Part shown: one piece after another, positions 36,755 through 45,370 of the stretch | Layout: every line of letters starts with the position of its first letter | How positions within the stretch are numbered: the first letter of the stretch is position 1 | Assembly: GCF_024436055.1 (NCBI RefSeq) | Contig: NZ_JANFNH010000011.1 | Coordinates: forward strand, 1 to 64,000 | DNA: 64,000 nucleotides | Reading direction: 5' to 3' | Source: Streptantibioticus rubrisoli | GTDB taxonomy: Bacteria; Actinomycetota; Actinomycetes; Streptomycetales; Streptomycetaceae | Notes under the pieces: generated by a model | The model's database searches: none | What the model was told of the DNA's origin: nothing | What the model saw: only the letters and a program-made list of their open reading frames with translations | Position numbers and translations under genes: made by a program

Positions 36755-38299
36755 TCAGTCGTCGAACCGGGCCGCCAGCAGCACGATGTCATCCTCGCCC
36801 GGCGCTCCGGGCTCGTCCGGCAGGCAGACCCGCAGCACGTGGTCGGCGAGCAGTTCCGGGTCCTCCCGGGCGGCCCTGGGCGCGTCCGCCGCCGCCGCGT
36901 GCAGCAGCGCGAACGCCCGGTCCACCGGCTGGCCCATCCGGTGCAGCAGCCCGTCGGTGTACAGCAGCAGGGTCTCGCCGCGCTCCACCTCGAACTCCAC
37001 GCTGGGCGCCTCCCAGCAGCTGAGCATGCCCAGCGGTGCGGACAGCGAGGTCTCCACGTACTCGGCGCGCCGCTCGCCGGCGATCAGCGGCGGACAGTGC
37101 CCGGCCCCGGCCAGCAGCAGCTTGCGCGTCCCGGGCTCCACGTAGGTGAACAGCGCGGTCGCCGACCGGGCCGGTTCCGTCACCCGCAACAGCAGCTCCA
37201 GGTCGGACAGCACCGCGACCGGATCCTCGCCCTCCATCACCGCGTACGCCCGCAGTGACGCCCGCAGCCGTCCCATCGCGGCCACCGCGCTCGGCCCCGA
37301 CCCGGTGACCGAGCCGACCGCGAGCCCGAGCGCCGCCTCCGGCAGCGGCAACGCGTCGTACCAGTCACCGCCGCCACCCGGCCCGGTCCGGTGCCGCACC
37401 GCCATCCGCACCCCGGGCACCCGGGGCAGCCTGCTGGGCAGCAGTTCCTCGCGCACCACCGCGAGGGCGTCGTGCGCCCTGGCGCGGTCGATCTGCCGGG
37501 CGACCAGTTCGGCCGCGTACCGCACGTACAGCGCGGCCAAGTGCCGCTGGCGGTCGGTGGGTTCGGCCGGTTCGTCGTAGAGCCAGACGACGGCGCCGAT
37601 GCGGCCGCTGGCGGCGGTCGCCAGCCGCAGTCCGTAGCTGGCGCCGAAGCCGAGCTGCCGGGCGACCTCGCGATGGCGCCGGTCGAGGTCGGGCTCTCGG
37701 GCCAGGTCGGTGTGCAGCACCTCCACCAGGCCGTCGGCGCAGCCGACCACCGGGCCGTCCAGCAGGCGGCCGAAGGCGGCCTCGCCGCGCGGCACCGTCT
37801 CCATGGTGCCGAGGTCGGCGCGCGGCAGCCGGTAGCCGATGGACCGGTGCGGGCCGAGACCGTCCGCCGGTTCGAGCACCGCCAGGCCGCGGCGGGCGCC
37901 GACCAATCCGGCGCCGGTGCGCAGCAGTTCCTGGAGGGTGGCGTCGAGGGTGGCGGTTCTGGCCAGCTCCTCGGTCAGCTCGTGCAGCGTGGTGAGGTCG
38001 GAGATCCAGGAGGCCATGCGGTCCTGGAGGGCGGCGAGTTGGTCGATCGACCGGAAGGCGTCGGCGAGTTCGTCGGCCGCGGGGGGTGCGCTGCGGCCGG
38101 TGCGGGGTGCGGGGTGCGCTGCGGCGGAAGACGTTCCGCTGGTCGCGGACGGGTTCTGCGGGGCTTCGGCGGACGGCGCTGACGGGGTGCTGGCGGCGGC
38201 TTCGGCGGGAGGTGGGTCGGCCATGCTGGCCGGATTTTCGGTGAGGTCAGTAGTGGGAGGATCGATTCCGGCCACTTTCGGGACGCGGGCTGCACTCAT
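36755..38299 (-). CDS. GAF-SpoIIE (PP2C) phosphatase
   Basis: The 514-residue protein has a disordered Ala/Pro-rich N-terminus (about 1-75), a helical linker, a GAF sensor domain (about 115-275) and a C-terminal SpoIIE/PP2C phosphatase (about 290-512). Its metal-binding segments include GGGGDWYDALPL, GSVTGSGPSAVA (usually GD.SGKG; here the Asp is replaced) and EDDIVLLAARFD. It probably dephosphorylates an anti-sigma antagonist. The altered GDVSGKG motif could lower activity. Confidence 0.85.
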   Translation of the reverse strand: MSAARVPKVAGIDPPTTDLTENPASMADPPPAEAAASTPSAPSAEAPQNPSATSGTSSAAAHPAPRTGRSAPPAADELADAFRSIDQLAALQDRMASWISDLTTLHELTEELARTATLDATLQELLRTGAGLVGARRGLAVLEPADGLGPHRSIGYRLPRADLGTMETVPRGEAAFGRLLDGPVVGCADGLVEVLHTDLAREPDLDRRHREVARQLGFGASYGLRLATAASGRIGAVVWLYDEPAEPTDRQRHLAALYVRYAAELVARQIDRARAHDALAVVREELLPSRLPRVPGVRMAVRHRTGPGGGGDWYDALPLPEAALGLAVGSVTGSGPSAVAAMGRLRASLRAYAVMEGEDPVAVLSDLELLLRVTEPARSATALFTYVEPGTRKLLLAGAGHCPPLIAGERRAEYVETSLSAPLGMLSCWEAPSVEFEVERGETLLLYTDGLLHRMGQPVDRAFALLHAAAADAPRAAREDPELLADHVLRVCLPDEPGAPGEDDIVLLAARFDD

Positions 38300-39008
38300 G
38301 GTCGGGGGCTTCCGGAGTGAATCCGGTCGCAGCGGAGGTTGCCCGGATTTCTACCGCTTTGCGGGCATTTGGAAGTGGTGATTGCCTCGGCAGTCCAACT
38401 GCCCTTTTCTGTCAATAGCATCGCAAACCCCCATGTCATGCTGCGCCGCTATCAATACCTCCCTTGTACACGCATGGATGAGGGCATGTCCAGGATTGCG
38501 CAGGTGGCCGCGTAGGTGTCTCCGAGGGGGCACGGAAGCGGCTCATGGTGAGAGGTTGACTTAAAATAGCCGTTGGCTAAGTCAATTCGCGATCGACTGA
38601 CGCCAATCAGTGCCAATCACCAGCATGTCCAACAGTGCGTCATATCCGCGTCGGCGGGTACGTACGTGATGGGACACGGGCAGGGCCGCCGATCGATCCG
38701 ATCAGGCAGGAACCCGCGACCCGGCCCGCGCGTCCTACACGACGACGGCTGACGAACCCCTGTACAAGGGGTTGCGACAACAGAGGCGTTGCGAGCAGAG
38801 GGGCTGTCGGCAGGCGACACCGGCGTCGGGACTTTTGCCAGTGCGGCAAGCGAAGCGCCATGTGAGCGCCACCCCTCGCCATGTTTCACGCTCGGCCGAC
38901 GGCGTGATGCGCTGCCTCGTACGCGGTGTGCTGCCCTCACGGGGGAGACGCGGTTCGGGTTGGTAACGGGCAGATCCTGGAGCGTTTACGGGAAAGGAAC
39001 GAGCGCAG
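38300..39008. other. About 700-bp gene-free region
   Basis: No coding frame with convincing composition is seen. It holds the inverted repeat at 38556-38585, a direct repeat GCCAATCA at 38602-38609 and 38612-38619 (10-bp period), and the hairpin AACCCC/GGGGTT (38755-38760 with 38768-38773) with TGTACA in its loop. Its left part is unusually A+T-rich for this genome. It is probably the promoter region of the primase-polymerase-like gene and of the SpoIIE gene. Confidence 0.7.
38556..38585. promoter_or_regulatory. Inverted repeat overlapping a possible promoter
   Basis: TTGACTTA (38556-38563) and TAAGTCAA (38578-38585) form a perfect 8-bp inverted repeat with a 14-bp spacer. The first half resembles a -35 element (TTGACT) and the second overlaps a -10-like TAAGTC, so a regulator could bind across a promoter. 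Confidence 0.4.
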
Positions 39009-39719
39009 ATGCGCGAGATCCTCGGAAGGCGACGCGGGTTCATGTGGTCCAAGTGGTCCAAGCGGGAGCGGGCGACACCGCGCGCCGCGGCGCTCACCTA
39101 CGCCGAGCGATGGCACTGGCCGGTGCTGCCCGGCGTCGGATGCGCACTACCGGCCGACGAACGGCGCGGTGCGTCCCGTGGCGGTGCGGTGCGGGCCTGC
39201 GGCTGCGCGCGGGTGGACTGCGCGGTGCCCGGTGCCCATCCGCACGACCCCGAGTTGCTCGCCGCGACCACGGATCCGCGGATGGTCGGCTGGTGGTGGA
39301 CCAAACGCCCGGACGCCCCCGTGCTGCTGGCCACCGGCCGCCCGGTGTCGGCGGTCAGCCTGCCCGCCAGCGCCGGGGTCAAGGCGCTGGCGACGCTCGA
39401 CGCGATGGGGGTGCGGCTCGGTCCCGTCGTCGCGACGCCGACCCGCACCGCGCTGCTGGTCGCCCCGTACTCCATGGAGGAACTCGGCGAACTGCTGTAC
39501 CGGCACGACTGGGTGCCCTCCTCGCTGCGCTACCACGGGCCCGGCGGCTACGTGGTGCTGCCGCCCTCGCGTACCGGCGCCGGTCGGGTGGGCTGGGAGC
39601 GGGCGCCGCAGCCGGGACCGGGGGGCGGCGCGCCGTGGCTGCCGGATATCTCGGTCATCGTCGACACACTGGTCGAGGCGGGATCGTCCGCGCCCGACGG
39701 TAGCCGTCTCGCGTACTGA
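39009..39719 (+). CDS. Degenerate bifunctional primase-polymerase-like protein
   Basis: The 236-residue protein has the N-terminal Prim-Pol fold signatures (AALTYAERWHWPVLPG; CGCARVDCAVPGAHPHDP; VGWWWTKRPDAPVLLATG). The segment where active members carry catalytic Asp (usually a D-V-x-D/P type strand) reads VSAVSLPASAG, without Asp. It therefore probably lacks polymerase activity. Such orphan copies are common and conserved in Streptomyces chromosomes, and their role is unknown. It is not linked to a helicase, unlike the intact copy in the AICE. Confidence 0.75.
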   Translation: MREILGRRRGFMWSKWSKRERATPRAAALTYAERWHWPVLPGVGCALPADERRGASRGGAVRACGCARVDCAVPGAHPHDPELLAATTDPRMVGWWWTKRPDAPVLLATGRPVSAVSLPASAGVKALATLDAMGVRLGPVVATPTRTALLVAPYSMEELGELLYRHDWVPSSLRYHGPGGYVVLPPSRTGAGRVGWERAPQPGPGGGAPWLPDISVIVDTLVEAGSSAPDGSRLAY

Positions 39720-39853
39720 GCCGGGGTTCACTCTTTCGGGTGTGAGAGGCCGCCCATAGCGGGTTGTACCGCGCGCGGCCACCGGAACAGCCCCGTTCCG
39801 CCCGATATGTTCGGCGCACCGAAGCCGTCCCCCCCGCACCGCAGGTGGTCCCC

Positions 39854-40528
39854 ATGGAGCGCGCGTCGAATCTGCGCATGATCGCCCTGGCAAGCGTCGC
39901 CGCCCTCGCCGTGGCACTGCCGCTGGCCGCCGCCACGGCGGGACCGGCCGGGCACGGAAAGGCACCGGTGAAATCGACCGGACTGATCGGCGACGCGACC
40001 CGGAACGCCGCCAAGGACGCCGCCGATCCGACCGGTTCGGGGAAATCCACTGACGACAAGCCGAAGGATTCACCTTCGCAAGCGGCCGGTCTGCTCGGCG
40101 AGTCCGGGCTGGACCTTCCGTCAATTCCCGGAGTGGGCACATCCAGTGCGCGGCCGAATATCGGAGGGCAATCTTCCGCATCTGCCAACTGCGGTCCCCA
40201 ACTCACTTCCCGGAACGCGGTGGAAGCCCAGACCTGTGTGCTCACCGACGGCCACGACACCTGGGGCCGCACCTACTACCGGAATATGACCGGCGGTCCG
40301 CTCGCCGCCGTACTCACCCTCCTGCGACCCGACCAGCGAACCGTCGTGGTGCACTGCCCGGTGGCCGCCGCGGCCGATCCCCGGGTGTGCGAGACGCCGC
40401 ACGACCCCACCGTGACCGCGGGCCAGGACGCGCTGCCGTACCAGGCGGTGGCGGAGTTCGCGGCGCCGGAAGGCGACCGGGTGCTGCTGCACGCGGGCAG
40501 CGATGACGGCCGTGACCCCGGCCAATAG
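39854..40528 (+). CDS. Secreted hypothetical protein
   Basis: The 224-residue protein has a signal peptide (about residues 8-29), a disordered Lys/Asp/Ser/Pro-rich region (about 30-110) and a small C-terminal beta-rich domain with four Cys (ANCGPQLTS, AQTCVLTDG, VVHCPVAA, RVCETPHD) that probably form two disulfides. No family is recognised. ATG 39854 is chosen because it gives a clean signal peptide. A hairpin follows at 40589. Confidence 0.65.
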   Translation: MERASNLRMIALASVAALAVALPLAAATAGPAGHGKAPVKSTGLIGDATRNAAKDAADPTGSGKSTDDKPKDSPSQAAGLLGESGLDLPSIPGVGTSSARPNIGGQSSASANCGPQLTSRNAVEAQTCVLTDGHDTWGRTYYRNMTGGPLAAVLTLLRPDQRTVVVHCPVAAAADPRVCETPHDPTVTAGQDALPYQAVAEFAAPEGDRVLLHAGSDDGRDPGQ

Positions 40529-40588
40529 CCGCTGGTCCGAACCAGGAGTCCGCCGGGCTGAGCCGTCGGTGCGTTCGGACATGGAAAG

Positions 40589-40628
40589 GCCCGGTCGCTG
40601 GCGACGGGGGATGCACCAGCGACCGGGC
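40589..40628. terminator. Bidirectional terminator hairpin
   Basis: A 13-bp perfect stem (40589-40601 with 40616-40628) with a 14-nt loop lies between the convergent secreted-protein and SEC-C genes. An A+T-rich stretch (TAATTAACGGTAAC) follows on the plus side. Confidence 0.85.
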
Positions 40629-40790
40629 TGTAATTAACGGTAACAAGAGATCGCCCGTTCGCAAATTCGTGTGCCGAGATCGGAACCCCTGTCTACCGGC
40701 CCCTACGGGGAGTTGTGACAGGGATCACGCCGTAATCACGTGCCGATCACGCACTGGTCAATGCTTGAACCGTTGGCGATCCACCGCCGT

Positions 40791-41771
40791 TCAACTCAAT
40801 GTGATCTGCCGGTTCGCCAGACCGTTGCGCGCCCTGCGCTCCTGCGCGGTCAGCGGCGCGTCCGAGGCGAGCGCCTCGCCGAGCCGCTCGCCGAACGCCG
40901 CCGCGGGCTGCTCGACGTCCTGCGCCCGTACCGACACCGGCAGGTCCCACACCGGCACCACCAGGCCGTGCGCCCGGAACGAGCCCACCAGCCGGGTCCC
41001 CTCGCCCAACGAGGAGGCGCCCGCCGCGTGCAGCCGCGCCAGCGCGTCCAACAGTTTCTCCTCCGGATGCGGCATCACCCAGCGCAGGTGGTTCTTCTCC
41101 GGCGTCTCGCACCAGTACGCGGCCTCAACTCCGGTCAGCCGCACGGTCGGTAGCGCCGCCTCGTTCGCCCGCTCCAGGGACGCGGCGACCTCACCCGTGG
41201 CCTTCGCCGCCTCCTCCGGGCCGCCCAGCCAGAACTCGAAGCCGGTCTGCACGGCAGGGGTGAACGGCGCCGTCAGATCGAGCAGGTCCTGCAACCGCGG
41301 GGCGGACGGGTCCGGGCGGCGCGCCTCGACCTGGTTGCCGGGCTCGGTCTCCAGCGCGCGGCTCAGCGTGTCGGCCAGATCGCGGCTGATGTCACCGGAC
41401 GCGGTGTCGTTCTGCAGGCCCAGCATGACGGTGCCGTCCTCGCGGCGCAGCGCGGGCCAGGCCATCGGCAGCACGGTGGCCAACGTCACCGACGGCACGC
41501 CCTGCGGCAGCCCGCCCTTGAGCGTCAACTCCGCGGTGGCGGCCGGGACCAGCTCGCGCAGCGCCACCCAGTCGCACTCACCGGGCAGGCCCTCGAACGG
41601 CCGCTGCACCAGCTCGGTCACCGCATGCGCCGCCGCCCGCCCGTGGCAGGCCTTGTACCGGCGGCCGGAACCGCACGGGCAGGCCTCCCGGGCACCGACG
41701 ACCGGGACCTCCCCCTCCGGTAGCGGTGCGGAGGGCTTGCGGTCCTTGGTGAGCGGGCGCTTCTTGGCCAT
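40791..41771 (-). CDS. DUF5926-family protein with SEC-C zinc motif
   Basis: The 326-residue protein has a basic N-terminus and a SEC-C type motif (CPCGSGRRYKACHG, about residues 31-45) that binds zinc and often contacts ribosomes or SecB. The remainder (about 60-326) matches the actinobacterial DUF5926 architecture. The role is unknown. A hairpin terminator lies on its 3' side. Confidence 0.8.
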   Translation of the reverse strand: MAKKRPLTKDRKPSAPLPEGEVPVVGAREACPCGSGRRYKACHGRAAAHAVTELVQRPFEGLPGECDWVALRELVPAATAELTLKGGLPQGVPSVTLATVLPMAWPALRREDGTVMLGLQNDTASGDISRDLADTLSRALETEPGNQVEARRPDPSAPRLQDLLDLTAPFTPAVQTGFEFWLGGPEEAAKATGEVAASLERANEAALPTVRLTGVEAAYWCETPEKNHLRWVMPHPEEKLLDALARLHAAGASSLGEGTRLVGSFRAHGLVVPVWDLPVSVRAQDVEQPAAAFGERLGEALASDAPLTAQERRARNGLANRQITLS

Positions 41772-41882
41772 GGCTGGGTGTCTCCCACGTGCGGTGTACG
41801 TTTCCCGCGCGAGCCTAATGCCCTACGCGCCGCGTACGTTGCCGCACCGGACGTGTCCACCAGGGAAGAAACCCGGCTGCCG

Positions 41883-42488
41883 TCACCCGAGTTCGTCGAA
41901 GAGGCCGCCGAGGTCGCCCAGCCCCGCGGGCACCGTCATCCGGGTACCCACGGCATCGCGCCTGATGTGCCGACCGTGCACCGGTAGCACCGCCCACACC
42001 GTCATCTCGCCCGGCCCGTCCCTGACGCCCCAGTCGAGGGACAGCGCGCCGACGATGCCGAGCCCCCGGCCGCCGCGCGCGGTCAAGGAGGGGCTGGACG
42101 GCTTGGGCCGGGTGGGCCCGCCGCCGTCGGTCACCTCCAGGGTCAACAGTCCGTCCGCGTCCAGCCGCCAGGCCGCGCGGATGCCGGACTCGCGTACGCC
42201 CTCGCCGTCACCGTTGATCGGGCGGCCGTGCCGACAGGCGTTGCTCAGCAGCTCCGACAGGACCAGTACCGCGTCGTCCACCACCGCGTCCGGGGTCTGG
42301 CACACCGACAGTTCCTCACGCAGTCGCCGACGTGCCGCACCGACCCCCGCCGGACCATGAGGCAGGGCCATTGTCGAGGATGCCGTTACCTCTCGGGCTG
42401 CCACCAACGCCACCCCCGCTACCTCCTTCACCCCACGCCACGGATTGGATGCCCCAAAGGACTGGACCGGAAACAGTCCATTCACCAT
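41883..42488 (-). CDS. HATPase_c ATP-binding regulatory protein
   Basis: The 201-residue protein has a GHKL ATPase domain with N-box LSELLSNACRHGRP, G1 VTDGGGPTRP and G2 GGRGLGIVGAL. This is the short anti-sigma/SpoIIAB-like type. The start is uncertain: ATG 42488 (MVNGLFPVQSFGA) follows AAGGA very closely, and ATG 42371 would give a 162-residue protein that begins at the conserved part. The partner sigma or antagonist is not adjacent. Confidence 0.75.
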   Translation of the reverse strand: MVNGLFPVQSFGASNPWRGVKEVAGVALVAAREVTASSTMALPHGPAGVGAARRRLREELSVCQTPDAVVDDAVLVLSELLSNACRHGRPINGDGEGVRESGIRAAWRLDADGLLTLEVTDGGGPTRPKPSSPSLTARGGRGLGIVGALSLDWGVRDGPGEMTVWAVLPVHGRHIRRDAVGTRMTVPAGLGDLGGLFDELG

Positions 42489-42601
42489 TCCTTGGCGCAC
42501 TCTTGGTGGTCGAACACGGTCCGAACGCGCCGGTGTACTCCGCGTGTGGGGCAGGTGCCGAAGTGATCCAGCTATCACCGAATCTTGTCTGGTTCCTAGG
42601 T

Positions 42602-43435
42602 TTATCGCCCGAGTTGTTCCAGTACTCGTCTGGGTCGATTGGTGATGATGGCGTCAACTCCCAGGCGAACGCACAGCTCCACGTCCGCGGGATCGTCCAC
42701 CGTCCAGACGTGAACCCGATGTCCGGCCCGATGCAATCGCGCCACATATCCGGGGTTGGCGCGCAGGATGCGGATGCCGGGGCCGGCGATCCGGGTCCCG
42801 GCGGGCAGCCGTCCGTCGCGGTATCTCGGCAGTACGTAACTCATCAGGAATACCGTGGGCAGTTCCGGCGCGACGGTCTGGACCCGGCGCAGCGAGCGTG
42901 CCGAGAAACTCATCACGCGTACCTGCGAGCGGCCGTCCACCGGACGCAACAGGTCGAAGCGGCTCAGCAGTTCCAGCAACCGCTGCTCGACCTGGCCCGC
43001 CCAGCGCGTCGGATGCTTGGTCTCGATCGCCAACTCGACGCGCCGCTCCGCGCTGACCACGAGTTCCAGCAGCCGCTCCAGGGTGAGCACCGAACTGCGC
43101 TCCAGCGGATCGGGCGTCCAACTCTCCCAGTCGGGCGACTCGTACGGGTCCTTCCACGACCCGAAGTCCAGTGCCGTCAGGTCGGCCAGCTCCAGCGCGG
43201 AGACCGCACCGCGCCCGTTGGACGTACGGTTGACGCGGCGATCGTGCACACAGACCAGGTGGCCGTCGGCGGTGAGCCGTACGTCGCACTCCAGCGCGTC
43301 GGCGCCGTCCTCGATCGCCTTGCGGTAGGCGGCGAGGGTGTGTTCGGGGGCGTCTTCCGACGCGCCGCGGTGAGCGACGACTTGAATGGCCTTCGGGCCG
43401 GGCTGGGCATCTCCGGCCTGGTACGCGTGGGTCAC
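42602..43435 (-). CDS. Glycerophosphodiester phosphodiesterase
   Basis: The 277-residue protein shows the GDPD signatures VVAHRGASEDAPEHTLAAY (catalytic His and the Glu in PEHT), ECDVRLTADGHLVCVHD (metal and catalytic His) and LAIETKHP. It hydrolyses glycerophosphodiesters to glycerol-3-phosphate. No signal peptide is visible, so it is probably cytoplasmic. Confidence 0.92.
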   Translation of the reverse strand: MTHAYQAGDAQPGPKAIQVVAHRGASEDAPEHTLAAYRKAIEDGADALECDVRLTADGHLVCVHDRRVNRTSNGRGAVSALELADLTALDFGSWKDPYESPDWESWTPDPLERSSVLTLERLLELVVSAERRVELAIETKHPTRWAGQVEQRLLELLSRFDLLRPVDGRSQVRVMSFSARSLRRVQTVAPELPTVFLMSYVLPRYRDGRLPAGTRIAGPGIRILRANPGYVARLHRAGHRVHVWTVDDPADVELCVRLGVDAIITNRPRRVLEQLGR

Positions 43436-43650
43436 GAGGTTATCGTGCCATCGTCTGGTGACAGAGTCCGATTGACCGGAGTTGTCCGCTTCATAAGAGA
43501 TGGCCGTTTCGCCGCTTATAAAGGACGGTGGCCGCCTGGGCGGTGGCTGCTTACCGTGGTCCGACGGCCCATGCGAAACACTGTGCTACGGCACAGTCAT
43601 CCCATCAGTCCGCATCGCGTCCCATCGCGCACCTTCGAGGAGATACAGCT

Positions 43651-45090
43651 GTGAGCACCGAGAACGAGGGCGGCCTCCCCGCCTCCGGGCAGGACGGTGG
43701 CGGCTGGCCCATGGAGGGCGAGCCGGGCGTCTCGGAGCAGCCCCGCGACACCGCGCAGATGCCCACCGTCCCCCCGACGTACCCCACCACGCCGCCTCCG
43801 GTAACGCCGTCGGCCTTCTCCACCCCCGGCCAGCCCGCTCCGCCGCCGGGCCAGCCCCCGCTCGGGCAGCAGCCGCTTGGGCAGCAGCCGCTTGGGCAGG
43901 AGTCGCCGAACGGCCCTCAGGACCCGTACGGTTCGTACGCGCTGAGCCCCGCGCCCGAGCCGAAGCGCCGTGGCGCGGGCGGTCTGATCGCCGCCGTCAT
44001 CGTGGCCGCGCTGGTCGCGGGTGGTGTCGGCGGTGGCATCGGCTACTGGGCGGCCGACCGCGCCGGGGGCGGCTCGACCACGGTGTCGTCCGCCGTCGAC
44101 CCCAAGGCGCTCAACCGGCCGCCCAACTCGGTGGCCGGAATAGCCAACAGGGCGCTCCCCAGCGTGGTGACGATCAACGCCAGCGGCAGCCAGGAGAGCG
44201 GCACCGGCACCGGCTTCGTCTACGACACGCAGGGCCACATCCTCACCAACAACCACGTGGTCGCCCCCGCCGCGGGCGGCGGCAAGCTGACCGTCACCTT
44301 CTCCAACGGCAAGACGTACGACGCCGAGGTGGTCGGCCGAGCCCAGGGCTACGACATCGCCGTGATCAAGCTCAAGAACGCGGGCGACGCCAAGCTGACC
44401 CCGCTGCCGCTGGGCGACTCCAACCAGGCCCAGGTCGGTGACTCGACCATCGCCATCGGTGCGCCCTTCGGCCTGTCGGGCACGGTCACCACGGGCATCG
44501 TCAGCGCCAAGAACCGCCCGGTCGCCTCCAGCGACGGTCAGGGCTCGACCGCCTCCTACATGAGCGCCCTGCAGACCGACGCCTCCATCAACCCCGGCAA
44601 CTCCGGCGGCCCGCTGCTCAACGCCAACGGCGCGGTCATCGGCGTCAACTCCGCCATCCAGTCGGCCAACAACGGCGGCGGGAACATGTTCGGCGGCTCG
44701 TCGCAGGCGGGCAGCATCGGTCTGGGCTTCGCCATCCCGATCAACGAGGCGAAGTACGTCGCCGACACCCTGATCAAGACCGGTCAGCCGGTGTACGCGG
44801 TGATGGGCCTGTCCGTGAACATGAACTACAACGGCCAGGGCGCCCAGATCTCCGACAACGGCGCGGGCGGCGGCTCCGCGGTCACCCCGGGCGGCCCGGG
44901 CGACAAGGCGGGCCTCAAGGCGGGCGACGTGATCACCAAGCTGGACGACACCATGATCGACAGCGGCCCGACCCTGATCGGCACGATCTGGCAGCACCGC
45001 CCCGGTGACAAGGTCCAGGTCACCTACCAGCGCGACGGCTCCACCCACACCACCACGGTCACCCTGGGCGAACGCAAGGGCGACAGCTGA
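43651..45090 (+). CDS. HtrA-like membrane serine protease (trypsin-PDZ)
   Basis: The 479-residue protein has a Pro/Gln-rich cytoplasmic N-terminus (about 1-105), one membrane helix (LIAAVIVAALVAGGVGGGIG, about 112-132) and a trypsin-like domain outside. Its triad is visible in LTNNHVVAP (His), YDIAVIKL (Asp) and NPGNSGGPLL (Ser). A PDZ domain follows (about 370-470). It is a quality-control protease of the envelope. GTG 43651 has AGGAG eight bases upstream. It ends 58 bases before tRNA-Ser. Confidence 0.92.
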   Translation: MSTENEGGLPASGQDGGGWPMEGEPGVSEQPRDTAQMPTVPPTYPTTPPPVTPSAFSTPGQPAPPPGQPPLGQQPLGQQPLGQESPNGPQDPYGSYALSPAPEPKRRGAGGLIAAVIVAALVAGGVGGGIGYWAADRAGGGSTTVSSAVDPKALNRPPNSVAGIANRALPSVVTINASGSQESGTGTGFVYDTQGHILTNNHVVAPAAGGGKLTVTFSNGKTYDAEVVGRAQGYDIAVIKLKNAGDAKLTPLPLGDSNQAQVGDSTIAIGAPFGLSGTVTTGIVSAKNRPVASSDGQGSTASYMSALQTDASINPGNSGGPLLNANGAVIGVNSAIQSANNGGGNMFGGSSQAGSIGLGFAIPINEAKYVADTLIKTGQPVYAVMGLSVNMNYNGQGAQISDNGAGGGSAVTPGGPGDKAGLKAGDVITKLDDTMIDSGPTLIGTIWQHRPGDKVQVTYQRDGSTHTTTVTLGERKGDS

Positions 45091-45148
45091 CCGACAAGAT
45101 CCCCCCGAACCGGCTAGGCTGTCCCTCGCGTCGCCCAGACGACGCGGG

Positions 45149-45235
45149 GGAGAGTTGCCCGAGCGGCCTAAGGGAACGGTCTTGAAAACCGTCGTGGCAG
45201 CGATGTCACCGTGGGTTCAAATCCCACACTCTCCG
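45149..45235 (+). tRNA. tRNA-Ser(UGA)
   Basis: 87 nt fold as a class II tRNA. The acceptor stem is GGAGAGT/ACTCTCC, the anticodon stem ACGGT/ACCGT encloses loop CTTGAAA (anticodon TGA at 45183-45185), and there is a long variable arm, a T arm with GTTCAAATC and discriminator G. CCA is not encoded. Its 3' half is the attachment site of the AICE; integration leaves the gene intact. Confidence 0.97.
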
Positions 45236-45236
45236 C
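45180..45236. repeat. attL: attL (tRNA-Ser 3' half)
   Basis: 57 bp identical to attR. It starts in the anticodon stem (base before CTTGAAA) and extends one base past the discriminator. Confidence 0.95.
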
Positions 45237-45261
45237 GCAGGTCAGCTTAGTTGCTGGTCGG

Positions 45262-45291
45262 AAGGGGTGCCCGGTCATCGGAGCACCCCTT
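45262..45291 (+). terminator. Terminator supplied to tRNA-Ser by the element
   Basis: AAGGGGTGC (45262-45270) pairs with GCACCCCTT (45283-45291) 26 bases after the tRNA end, within element DNA. The chromosome's own hairpin is now beyond attR at 63508-63542. Confidence 0.75.
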
Positions 45292-45348
45292 TCGCGTGCA
45301 GGCCTGTCTCACCTTTTCTCGCGCGTATCCCAGGTCTGACCAGTGCGT

Positions 45349-45369
45349 ATGGGCCATCTGTGGGCCAGC
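45349..45369. repeat. Arm-type repeat near attL
   Basis: A 21-bp sequence containing TGGGCCA twice (10 bp apart) is repeated exactly at 63343-63363 near attR, in the same orientation. It lies 112 bp inside attL, immediately after the integrase stop codon, and is a candidate integrase arm-binding site. Confidence 0.5.
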
Positions 45370-45370
45370 G

